From assembly GCA_001724265.1 (NCBI GenBank), contig MEDY01000267.1, positions 1 to 42,369 on the forward strand: a DNA stretch of 42,369 nt, written 5' to 3'. Under the pieces are notes generated by a model that did no database searches, was not told the origin of the DNA, and was given only the letters and a program-made list of their open reading frames with translations. Positions 32,901-42,369 of this stretch are shown one piece after another (positions within the stretch are counted from its first letter, which is position 1; each line of letters opens with the position of its first letter). Made by a program: the position numbers and the translations under genes. The stretch is from Rhizaria sp. SCN 62-66. Its lineage: Eukaryota > Rhizaria, unplaced.

Positions 32901-35900
32901 GCAGCGGCCTCGGCCTTGGCCACCGCGGTCGCGTACAGCGCCGCCGCGGCCTCGGCCGTCGCCACAGCGTCCGCGCGGGCCTGCAGGTACGCGCGCGTGG
33001 CCGCGGCGGCGGCGGCCACGGCGGCCCCGCGCGCGCTCTCCGCCGCTGGCGACCGAGCGAGCGAGGGCCAGGGCGCGCGCTCGCCGGGCAGCAGCACGGT
33101 GGCGGCCTCGGCGGCGCCCTCCAGACCGAGGGCGTAGAGCATCGAAGGGACGTCCACGGTCGACGCCGCAACCGCGCTAACCGCCGAAGCACTGCGACGG
33201 CTCGATGCAACAAGACTATTATCACTGCTCGTCTCAGCATCGGTGCTATTGTTGTTGAGGGCAGCGAGGGCGATGGCAGAGAGCTGCTGCTCGTCGGTCA
33301 ACGGCGCGGGGGCGGCGGCAGCCGCGTTTTCGGCAGCAGCAGCACCGGTGGCGTCAGTCAGCGCGTCCGGCTCCGAGACAGAGCCAGGGGCGCAGCGCTC
33401 GTGACGGTACAGAGTCTGTTGTTTGCAAGGCAAAACCGAAAAAGGAAATAAACAATGAGCCATTGCGATGTGAGACATTGGTCGACCATCAAAAAGATTG
33501 ATTAAATCGATGATATAAAGAAATTACGCATTCTGTTATCGTGAACACTCTCATAAACTGTGACGTACGTGCAGCCACAGGAGCGCGAAGGAGGCGCACT
33601 CGCCGGGGCTGAGCACCGCGGCCGGGCTGCCGTACGCGGCCGCCGTGAAGGCGTCGAGGATGCCGCGCAGCAGCGCGTCGGGGCGGATGAGCCGCGCCTG
33701 GCCCCACGCCAGCGGTCGCAGCCGCGCCAGCCACTTCGGCCCCGCGTCCGCGAGCCCGCCGCTGCTCTGGGCGAGAAGCGTCGCGCGGTCAACGCCCGCA
33801 GCCGCAGTGCCGCTCTCGGTCAGCGCCGTCGTCGTCGGCGCAGGCGCGGTCGCGGTCGCAGCAGGGCGCGAGCGCTTGGTAGCGCTATTCTCGCTCGCGC
33901 CGCCACGACGCTTGCGAGTCGACGCGCTGCTGTCGTCACCGGTGTCGGTGCTGTCATTGGCGTCGTCGTGGCAGAGAGTGATCGTGGCGGGTGCGGGGCG
34001 CGGGGCGTCAGCGAAGCCGTCCTGCCGGACGCCGAGCGGGAGCCAGTGCGCCGCGAGCTTGGTCACCAGATGCAGCCGGAACGCGGTGGCGCCGGACCGC
34101 GCCGCCAGCGCCTCAGTGCGCGCGGCGAGCACGCGCGTCAGTGCGGCACGCGCGAGAGCCAGCGCGCGCCGCGGCGGCAGCGCGGCCGACAGCGGCAGCG
34201 CGGGCACCGTGTCGAAGGCCACGACGGCGACCGCGGCGGCCGTCGCGGCGCGGCGGCGGCGGTCCTCTGCGGCGGGGCTGGGCAGCTCCGCGAGCAGCCG
34301 CAGCAGCAGCGGACTGACGCGCGCGGCGCCCGCGCCCGGGGTGTCTGGCGGCAGCGCGTGCGCCGGCAGCGGCTCCGTGCGCGCGGCCGCCGAGGCGCGG
34401 ACAAGGCGCGCGAGCGGGCGCTGCAGCAGGCGCAGCGCCAGGTCACCAGCGTCGGCGCGCCGCAGCAGCTGCGCCTGGAACTGCGCCAGATTCGGGTCCA
34501 GAATGTCGCGGATATGGCGCAGTGTGTGGATCGCGCGCGTGCGGCGGCCGCGGTCGTCCTCGCCCGGCAGGTACGCTTCGGAGACCGGCAGCACGCCCGC
34601 GGCGGGCAGGCGCGGGGCCAGCTTCAGCGCGCCGAGCGCGGCGTGCAACGCCTTGCTCACGCGTGCAGCCTTAAATAGTGTCGAGAGCAAACAAGATAGA
34701 AGAAACACGCCAGATTGTGAGAGAAGTGCATTAAATAATCAAAAACGGCCCATATTAATAATACATTAGTAGTTCTGGGAGAAACATCTCACAGATTCAT
34801 GGAATCAGTTCACAAGATGAGGTTTTGTGTACATCTTCTTGTGTGACGCACCTGGAAGACCGAGAGACGAGCAGGAGAGGAGCGCGCGAGCAGCAGCAGC
34901 GCGGGCAGCAGCAGCTCGCAGTACCGCGGGCGCGCCATCATCACGCGCGCCGCGGCCGCAAGTGCAGCACCGTAGGTCTCGGCCGTAGCGGGCGCGACGG
35001 GGCTTCCGGCCAGAGCGGCCGCGCGGACCGCGGCGGCGGCGGGCGGCAGCGGCGCGTCGAGCGTAGCGCCGATGGCTGCGGCGGCGAGCGTGGCCAGCCA
35101 CGCGCCCTCGGCCGCGTTGGCGGGGCCCTCGGGGCTCGCCCACAGGTCGCGCAAAGAGAATGTCGACGCGGACGGCAGCGCGCCCTAGACCGACAAGAGT
35201 GGAAAACAGTTAAGGCGAGAGCAGTATCAAAGAACGAGATGTGAGACATCGTGTGAATGATGTTGATAGTTGCACAAAAAAGCACATAAATATTCAACAA
35301 ATAAATAAAATACAAAAATACAACAAATGTGCATCTTGGCGAAAGATGTCAAATGTCACGTACCTGTGCAGCAAGCTGCAAGTATTGCGCGCCCACGTCG
35401 CGGCCCGCGGCAGCGGCGTCTGCGTCGTACTTCTCCGGGTCGTCCAGCTCGCCCTCCGCGGGCACGTCCGCGCCCTGCAGCGTGCCCACGCCGCCGTCGT
35501 CGTACGCGGCCAAGCCGGTCGCGCCAGAGGCTGAGCCGGCGCCGTCGCCGTCGCCGTCGCCGCCGCTGTGCGTCTCATCGAGCCCCGTGGCCGTCCAGCG
35601 CTGCCATGCGCCCCACGCGAGCGCACCCGCGGCGACGGAGCGCGCCTGCGTGGGCTTGCGCCACATCGCCACGTCCTCCGGCTTGTTGGCCGTGCCAAGA
35701 CGGTGCTCCGCCAGGGCCGCGTGCAGCAGAGCGCTGTCGCCGGCGCGCGCGTCGCCCAGAGCGAGCACGGCCATTTCGAGCAGCTTGAGCGCGGCGGCGC
35801 GCGCGGCCTCGCCGCCGGGCGCCGCGGCGACGCGAACGGCCGCCATGATCAGCGAGGAAACGCCGGTCCACAGCGCGGGGCCGGGGCCGTGGAGCCACTG

Positions 35901-36785
35901 TGGCGACGCGGCGGCCGCGGCGGCCGCGGCGGCTTCCGCGCGCGCGCGGACGCGGGCCTCGGGGGGGAACTCGCCGTCGAACTCGTGGGTGACGCTGTCG
36001 TCCGCCTCGCGGCTGTTATCGTCCGTCATCGCAGCAGAGCCCGTGGTGGGAGAGAATCCCTGCCCGCGGTCGCTGCGGTCGGAGCGCGAGGCGAAGAAGA
36101 GCCTGCGCGCGCGGCGCGCGCGGCGGAGCCTCGCGGCGGCGGCGGCGGAGCCGGAAAGCTGCGCGACGGCGCACAGCGCGGGCCGCAACAGGTGCACCGC
36201 GGTGCGGAGCACGCGCCGCACGAGCAGCGAGTCGCCCGCGTCCGAGACTAGGAAGGCCGCCAGCGCGGGGAACACCACGGGCAGCAGGCGCGCGCCGTGC
36301 CGCGGGTCCACGGCGGCGCGCTCGAAGAAGAGCACCAGCGCCGTCCGGACGAGGCTGTCGCCGGCTGCGAATAATGTGCCTGCGGCGCCAGCGGCTCCAG
36401 CGGCGAAGTCTGCGCCCGCGGACTTGTCCTGCGCAACGGGGTTAAAGAGCGGCGAGGTGGTCGGCGAGGCGAGGTAGGCGAGCGCGTCGACGGCGTCAGG
36501 CGCGGTGGGCAACAGCACGTACATCTGCTGGATTGCCACGAGCTGGTGCGCCTGCGTCGGCGCCGCCAACAGCGTCTCGATGAGGCCAGAAAGCGTCGAT
36601 GGAACCATAGCGGCCGCAGACGATGACGCGGAGGCAGCGTCTGCGCCGCCCGCGGCGGCGGAGGCGGCGCCAGAGGCGGCCGCGCGACGGGGATCCACGC
36701 TAACACCACTGGCGCCAGGAGCTGAGGCGCCGGCGGCCGCGGCAGCGCGCGCGCGGGGATCCGCGGGGTTGCGGCGCGGGTCCAT
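29973..36785 (-). CDS. SYMPK: Symplekin (mRNA 3'-end processing scaffold), 5 exons, with one in-frame TAG
   Basis: Exons are 36785-35364, 35184-34852, 34669-33569, 33415-30611 and 30428-29973, all phase 0; introns begin GTACGT, GTGCGT, GTACGT and GTACGT. The product has 2,038 residues if TAG at codon 1960 is sense; the stop is TGA. Animal symplekin has about 1,270; Ala/Ser-rich insertions account for much of the excess. The N terminus has HEAT-like helices, with the pair ARLLPVVFPALAAFLVSDAG and LLVRRVLRTAVHLLRPAL resembling the symplekin/Pta1 domain. The central and C-terminal regions include VRYLLPLLPTFSKQELAEQL, the counterpart of the symplekin block before its conserved C-terminal domain. 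The tail is Gln/Tyr/Gly/His-rich. Symplekin is the scaffold joining CPSF, CstF and histone-processing factors. A different HEAT-repeat protein is the main alternative. Confidence 0.8.
30210..30212 (-). other. In-frame TAG codon in the symplekin Gln-rich tail
   Basis: On the minus strand the codons read CAG TAC CAG TAG CAA CAT CAG CAG. The Gln/Tyr-rich pattern continues without change for 78 more codons to TGA. This is the second gene in the window with TAG inside glutamine codons. Confidence 0.9.
30229..30263 (-). repeat. CAG trinucleotide repeat in symplekin tail
   Basis: An almost pure CAG/CAA run encodes a polyglutamine tract of about 11 residues just upstream of the in-frame TAG. Confidence 0.85.
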
Positions 36786-37672
36786 GGCGAGTGTGTCCTT
36801 GACTGGTGTGGAGACAACGCCTGGAGGGCGTGTTCTCAGTGAAGAACGGGTGAACGGAAGAAGAACAACGTCAAGCGAGGGACGGCGAGTGTGTCTTCAG
36901 TCTGGAGTCGGTTGTCGATCTACACGTGGAACAAGCGCAAACGTTCGTTAAACAAAAATAAAATATAAATAATAGATATTAAACTCACTATTCTATATCA
37001 GGCACAAGATCGCATTTAAAAACAATGAGCATCCATCGCAATCCACCAGTTCAAAGTTGACTTACTTCCCCTGGCAGGATTGACTCGTTGGCCGCTGGAC
37101 CGGCTTCTCTAGCTGCGGTGGGTCAACGTTACGATGTTCAGGAATGACTTTGCTGATGCAGTGTAGCATCGCGATAAAGTCATGTGAGGGTAGCATTAAG
37201 ATGAAAAGAAGTTATGTTTACAACGAACTACATATTTATTTTGTCATCATTCATAACTAACAACAAAAATGCCCTCTAGTAATTGTCTCTGCGCAAATGT
37301 AGATAGACTGACCACCAGGAGCAAGAAAGACAACACAATTATGATTTCTTTTCTTTTCGACTAAAAAAATAGAACTACTACTATGATACTGTTACTGCTA
37401 TAGTACCCCAACACCACAACACAACGCAACTCAACGCAACGCTCTTGCCTTCAACACAAACACTCATGTGAAGCCACAGTGTGGCTCACTGAGAAAAGCA
37501 GCAGTGTACTACCGATAGTAGCATCGACACAACACGCCCGTCACAGTCTGGCTTTAGACTGCGAGCGGAAACACACCGTTACTGAACTTGATGTCCTTGT
37601 TGTTGCTCTTGTTTGTTACTGTTATCGTCGTTGTTGTTGTTGTGGTTGTTGCGATCCGCAATAGCTCACCTC
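36786..37672. other. Spacer between symplekin 5' end and ABCE1 3' end
   Basis: About 890 nt, AT-rich, holding the symplekin promoter and the ABCE1 3' UTR. No gene or clear element was recognised. Confidence 0.6.
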
Positions 37673-39945
37673 TTACTTCTTCTTGCCGCCCGCAGCCGCC
37701 TTGCCGCCGGCCGCGGCCTTGGCGCCGCCAGCAGCAGCGCCGCCCTTGGCACCGCCCTTAGCGCCGCCCTTGGCGGAGCTCGTGGCGGCCGCGGCAGCGG
37801 CGGCGTCGGCCTTGTCGAGCGCATCCTTGTCGCCCTCGGTGTCGATGAAGAAGTAGTTGCCCGCGCGCTTCTGCTCGGTGTCCTTCTGCGAGTTGAGCTT
37901 GTTGATACGCGGGCGGAAGTTGACGGGGTCGCGGCGGAACGTGATGTTGAGGTCCTTGAGGAACTGGTTCATGCCCGACACAAGGCCCTGGGGCGCGTTG
38001 GCCTTGGCCTTAACACCAGGCTCACCCTCGTACACGATGACGCGGTCGGCGAGGTAGGTCGACATGATGAAGTCGTGCTCGACGATGAAGGCCGTCTTGC
38101 GCGCGTGCATGATGAAGCGCTTGATGACACGCGCGGCAACGATACGCTGCTCCGAGTCGAGGTACGCCGACGGCTCGTCGATGAGGTAGATGTCGGCGGG
38201 CAGGCCGAGCGAGAGCACGAGGGCCACGCGCTGGAGCTCACCACCGGAGAGCGTCTTGACCTTCTGGTCGATGATAGCGTCGATCTTCATGGGCTTGAGC
38301 ACGTCCGAGATAAACTGCGAAGCCATCATGGCAACCGAGATCTTGGCATGGAGCAGCTGGCGCACGGTGCCCTCGAACTGCGGCGCGATCTTCTGCGGCT
38401 TGTACGAGACGTTCATCTGGGGGATGTGCACGTCCTCGTCGTCGGGGGGCAACAGGCCAGCGAGCATGCGGATGAAGGTCGTCTTGCCAGTGCCGTTCTG
38501 GCCCAGCAGCACGACAATCTCGGAGGTGTTGAACTCGCCCGCAGCGACGTCGAGCTGGAAGCCCTTGAGCGTCTTGGTCATGGCGGGGTACGGCACGCCG
38601 TGGTTGCGCACGCTCTTGCCGTCATCCGCCTGGAACGACTCGGCGACGCGGAAGGTCAGCTCGACGTCGCGGAAACGCATGTTCTCGGTCGGGATGAAGC
38701 CGGCGAGAAAGACGTTGATGCCTTCGCGAACCGAGTAGGGCATGGTGACGACGCCGTAGGCAGCCGCGAGGCCGTAGAGGCAGCAGACGAAGTCGGAGAG
38801 GTAGTCAAGCACCGAGAGGTCGTGCTCGACGACGATGACGTAGGTCGACTCAGAGCACATGTCACGGATCGACGCGGCCGCCTGCAGACGCTGCTTGACG
38901 TCCAGGTACGACGAGGGCTCGTCGAACATGTAGATGTCTGCGTTCTGCACGCACGTCATGGCGATGGCAAAGCGCTGGAGCTCACCACCGGAGAGCACGG
39001 CGATCGACGAGTCGAACTTGTGCTTGAGCTCCATGGCGGTGAGCACGGCCTCGAGCACATTGCGGTCGTCCTTCTTGGTGAGGAGGTCGCCGACGGTGCC
39101 CTCGACGGCCTTGGGCAGCACGTCGACGTACTGCGGCTTGATGATCGCGCGCAGGTTGTCCTCGAGCAGCTTCGTCAGGAAGTTCTGGATCTCGGAGCCG
39201 CGGTAGTGCGTCAAGATCTCCTCCCAGTCGGGCGGCGAGTCGAAGCGGCCGAGGTTGGGCTTGAGCTTGTTGGCCAGGATCTTGAGCGCGGTGGACTTGC
39301 CGATGCCGTTGGTACCGACGAGGCCGAGCACCTGGCCGCGGCGCGGCGTCGGCAGGCGGTGAAGCTTGAACGAGTTGGGGCCGTAGCGGTGGGTCGTCTG
39401 GGAGTCGAGGTTCTGTGGTGGCGGGAGTACAGCGCATCAGTATCGGGTGCGGCGAGAGAGAGTTGTTGTGGGAGAGCGGGAAAGAAGGAGTGCGCGTGAT
39501 GAAGGGTGGAAAGAGAAGGAGTTGGAGCGGAAACAGGGGGGATTTAAGAATGAAAAGGTGAGATAAAAGTAGATGTGTTGCTGATGTAAGATTATAACTC
39601 AGTTTCAGAGCAAAATGACGATGATGAGGAACGTTAGAGAGCATTTTGCGGAGCGAAGGTCAAGGTGGGCGATGGAGCACGAACCTTGGGGAGATTGATA
39701 ATGGAGATGGCCTCGAAGGGGCACTTCTTGGTGCAGATACCGCAACCAATGCAGAGGGACTCGGAGATGAAGGCGAGCTTGTCGGTGGGCTTGACCTCAA
39801 TGCACTGCTTGCCCATCTTGACGACGGGGCAGTTCCTCTTGCACTCCTGCGCACACTTCTTCGGCTTGCACTTGCCGTCATCGACGATGGCAATACGCGT
39901 CTGCGCGTCGCCGTCGCCCTTGGAGGCGGAAGCCTTCTTACTCAT
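37673..39945 (-). CDS. ABCE1: ABCE1/Rli1 ribosome-recycling ATPase (2 exons)
   Basis: Exons are 39945-39685 and 39412-37673; the 272-nt intron begins GTTCGT and ends CACAG, phase 0. The product has 666 residues and ends in TAA. Exon 1 encodes the Fe-S domain with eight cysteines ([15 protein letters not shown] and [12 protein letters not shown]). Exon 2 carries NBD1 (Walker [10 protein letters not shown] 120-128, signature LSGGELQ near 227, [16 protein letters not shown]) and NBD2 (GQNGTGKTT near 391, LSGGELQ near 475, [15 protein letters not shown]). The family ending GNYFF is present, but it is followed by an unusual tail of about 55 residues rich in Ala, Gly and Lys. ABCE1 splits 80S and post-termination ribosomes and links termination by eRF1 to recycling, which is notable in a genome that seems to have reassigned a stop codon. 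Confidence 0.98.
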
Positions 39946-40471
39946 TATTAACGGTAAAGGCAGATTCTGACAGACACCCGGATCCGCCGTTAATCACTCG
40001 TGAAAACGCAAAACCTTGCGCCCCAGTTTGCCGCGCACTACTCCCGCGACCACAGCCCAGCGGTTCGCAAAAATTGATCGACTCCATCGTCAGTCACTCC
40101 ATAGGACTTTCGAAACTCTCGCTGAACTGGCGTCTTCTGATCGTCTGTATCAAAAATATTGTGTTAACCGTAAAACATACTTCTGTTTAGTACTGATTTT
40201 ACAATAACGTGTCTTGCGATTGAAATATTCCTTTCGAACGCGACCCCCTCCGTCACCACACTGTCCAGGTCAACTTTGTTGCTGCTGTCACACTCGCCCT
40301 CCTGCTCGCCTCGCACCTTCTCTGAATTCAAGCGACGTCATCACACAACCTCATTGAATATTTCTGTATTTACTCTTGCGCTTTGTGACTGTAGTTTCTT
40401 TCAACTTCAACAAAAGCTCGCAAAACACTCGCGTGCTCATCCACTCGTTGCGTCAACAACACTTCGCAGCC
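39946..40471. promoter_or_regulatory. Divergent promoter region, ABCE1 (-) / CMP-kinase-like gene (+)
   Basis: About 525 nt between two start codons on opposite strands, so both promoters must lie here. No TATA box or known element could be identified. Confidence 0.55.
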
Positions 40472-42034
40472 ATGTTCAAGCAACTTGAGCAGCGCTTTAT
40501 TCGCGCCATGGGTACGCCGCTCTGACACGCCACACCACCAGCTCTTTGCGTATACTTGTTTTTAACAGTGACTCCGAGACACGTCTCCTTCCTGACGTCA
40601 CGCCCCGCGCACCGCTCGCGCGTCGCAACTTGTGTTCACTTCTCACTACCCACGTCTTTATATCTCACCCTCTCGCCATCTTGTCTAACTCTCTCCGATG
40701 GTTATCCCTTCTGTGCGACTCCACCGACAGGCCCGAACGCGATTGCGGACTTGAGACGCTCGCTGGTGCCTGGTGTGCGCATCCTCACAATCGGCGGCGA
40801 CCAGCTCACCGGCAAGTCCACGCTCGCCAAGGACCTCGCCGCGCGGCTCCGCGCCCCGCACGTCTCCGCGGGCTCCTTTTTCCGCGCCGTGGCCCGCGAG
40901 CGCGGGCTCAACGTGGCCGAGCTGTCGAAGCTGGCTGCGCTGGAGCAGGACGGCGACGACAACATCGACGTGCGCATCGAGTACGAGACCTGCAAGACCA
41001 TCATGTCCGGACTCGTCAACGGCGCAGTGCCCCCCGTCCCGTCCTCCGCCTGCGCAGACAGCACCGGCACCGCTGAGTCATGTGTTCCCGACGCTCCGCG
41101 GACGGTGATCATCGAGGGCCGCAACCCGGCGGTGATGGCGGCTTACTGCCGCACCCTGGGCAAGACCGAAGTCCTCAGTCTGTACCTCTCGTGCTCGCCG
41201 CGTGTGCAGGCGCGCCGCTTCGTCGGCCGCGAGATCGACCGCGCGCTCTCCTTCGCCATCGACGCGCTTCTGCCCCCGCCCCCCGCCCATAGTAGCGCCG
41301 TCAAGCCGCACGGTGCCCACGGTCTCTCTGCCCACGGTCACTCCGCTGCTGCGACCCACGGTCACCGCGCGGCGACGGGTCCCTGCGCCCCCGGCCACAG
41401 CGTGCACACGACCCCACGCACGCACAGCCACCCCGCGGGCGCCCCCGGTCACCTCGCCCACGCGGCGGCCACCGAGGCCGGTGTGGAGAGCGGGGGCGAG
41501 TACGCGTCGATCGAGGAGGTGGCGGCCGCGCTGGAGTCCTTGGCGGCGCAGCAGTCGCCCGCCGTCGAGGCCGCGCTCGCCGCCGCGCGCGCCAAGAACG
41601 CCAGCGCGGCGCACAGCAGCAACAGCAACAGCAGCAGTGCGAGTGCGAGTGTCAGTAAGGATGGCGAGTGGAGCTGCAAGCGCATCGGCGAGGTCGCGCG
41701 CGAGCTGGCGATGACGCAGAGCCGCGACAACGATGACCGCGCGCGCTTCCTCGCGCTTTACGGGCTGCCGCAGTCGCTCGACTACCGGTCTCCCGCGCTG
41801 TACTCATGTGTGGTCGACACCTCGCACCACGTGCCCAGCGAGACGCTCGAGGTCATCGAGCGCTTCCTCGCCGCGCAGGGCATCGGCCGCGAGATGCTGC
41901 GCGACGGCGACGCGGGCGCCGCGGCGCGCGCGGCCGAGGCAGAGGCCAAGGACAAGCAGGCGCAGGCGCAGGTGCAGGCGCAGACTGGAGCCACAGCTGG
42001 GGCCAGCGGCGACAAGATGGATGCGAAGCTTTGA
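40472..42034 (+). CDS. Cytidylate-kinase-like NMP kinase with His-rich insertion (2 exons)
   Basis: Exons are 40472-40511 and 40731-42034; the 219-nt intron begins GTACGC and ends CGACAG, phase 1. The product has 447 residues and ends in TGA. The fold resembles archaeal/type-2 CMP kinases (about 180-220 residues): P-loop-like GGDQLTGKST (35-44), VSAGSFFRAVARERG (58-72), a YETCK helix, VIIEGR (139-144), LYLSCSP and the basic FVGREIDR. It closes with RDNDDRARFLALYG and the strand VVDTSHHVPSETLEVIERFL. Between the basic segment and RDNDD lies a ~150-residue insertion with 13 histidines between residues 200 and 257, many in His-Gly pairs, then Ser/Ala-rich sequence. CMP/dCMP phosphorylation is inferred from the fold only; adenylate-kinase relatives are alternatives. 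Confidence 0.8.
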
Positions 42035-42057
42035 GTTATATGAGTGAGTTATATGAG
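42032..42057 (+). repeat. 13-nt tandem duplication at the stop of the CMP-kinase-like gene
   Basis: TGAGTTATATGAG occurs twice head to tail (42032-42044 and 42045-42057). The first copy starts with the stop codon itself. Confidence 0.9.
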
Positions 42058-42369
42058 TGAAATATTTGTGTTGTTTGCAAGCTGGTCATGAGCTACCTGT
42101 TAATTTAAGTTAGAATACAATTAAATGTGTTATTATATGATATTTCAATGTGATTTTTTCTTCTTAAGCTTGTGTCTAAAGCTGTGTTGTCCGAGTATCA
42201 TCCTATCAGTACACTTGTTTGTTTTGTTGTGATAATATTACTACGTGTTTATTGGGGGGGTAATAAGAAGACTAATAACCCCTATGTAGCGTCAACTAAA
42301 AAACGCCAAAAACGCAGTTTTCGGCAGGTAACTTCCACAATAGAAATCTCTGTGAAATAATCGTCAAAG
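42058..42369. other. 3' spacer to window end
   Basis: AT-rich 3' UTR and intergenic sequence with a G7 run near 42254-42260. No gene was seen. Confidence 0.6.

Noticed and set aside
37613-39499. Long plus-strand ORF antisense to ABCE1
   Set aside because: The minus strand encodes an unmistakable ABCE1. The antisense frame is open only because of codon bias in the real gene.
1-42369. Ciliate-type code with UAA also reassigned, or UGA reassigned
   Set aside because: ABCE1, G-alpha, the COMM-domain protein, SAM synthetase and the ankyrin protein end with TAA, and CEP76, UXT, C1D and others end with TGA, all at the expected family C termini.

Overview
The window is nuclear DNA of a eukaryotic protist. 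Fourteen protein-coding genes can be supported. Exons are very GC-rich, while introns and spacers are AT-richer. Eleven genes carry spliceosomal introns (22 reconstructed, 145-416 nt, all GT...AG, all phase-consistent). The gene set is eukaryotic: ABCE1, symplekin, UXT, C1D, a COMM-domain protein and a heterotrimeric G-protein alpha subunit. It includes two ciliary/centriolar genes (CFAP53, CEP76), so the organism very probably builds flagella. The species cannot be named from sequence alone.

Layout: 3' end of S-adenosylmethionine synthetase (+, 2-334); an intronless 5.4-kb Gln-rich C2H2 zinc-finger gene (+, 1328-6763); a signal-peptide/KDEL protein (-, 7167-8679); CFAP53 (-, 9804-11809); CEP76 (-, 12363-15162); C1D (-, 15675-16642); COMM-domain protein (+, 17133-17987); alpha/beta hydrolase (-, 18510-19976); G-alpha (+, 21268-23010); UXT (-, 24981-26190); ankyrin-repeat protein (-, 27935-29202); symplekin (-, 29973-36785); ABCE1 (-, 37673-39945); a cytidylate-kinase-like enzyme (+, 40472-42034). 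Spacers are mostly 0.3-2 kb and hold no other recognisable gene. No tRNA, rRNA, mobile element or CRISPR array was recognised.

The main discovery candidate is a variant nuclear genetic code. The zinc-finger gene is one continuous frame of 1,811 codons interrupted by four TAG codons and by no TAA or TGA. The symplekin gene independently has an in-frame TAG inside its Gln-rich C-terminal tail. None of the 14 genes ends in TAG (5 end in TAA, 9 in TGA). The TAGs lie in Gln-rich sequence, twice directly beside CAG/CAA runs. The simplest reading is that UAG is a sense codon, most probably glutamine, while UAA and UGA remain stops.

A second genome-wide signature is the 5' splice site. It is GTNCGT (mostly GTACGT) with C at position +4 in 20 of 22 introns, and GTAAGT never occurs. 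This predicts a compensating U1 snRNA.

Functionally the genes cover mRNA 3'-end processing (symplekin), ribosome recycling (ABCE1), exosome/rRNA work (C1D), prefoldin-like chaperoning (UXT), receptor signalling (G-alpha), cilium/centriole structure (CFAP53, CEP76) and small-molecule metabolism (SAM synthetase, CMP-kinase-like). They do not form one pathway. Several proteins carry lineage-specific low-complexity expansions rich in Ala, Gln, Ser or His.
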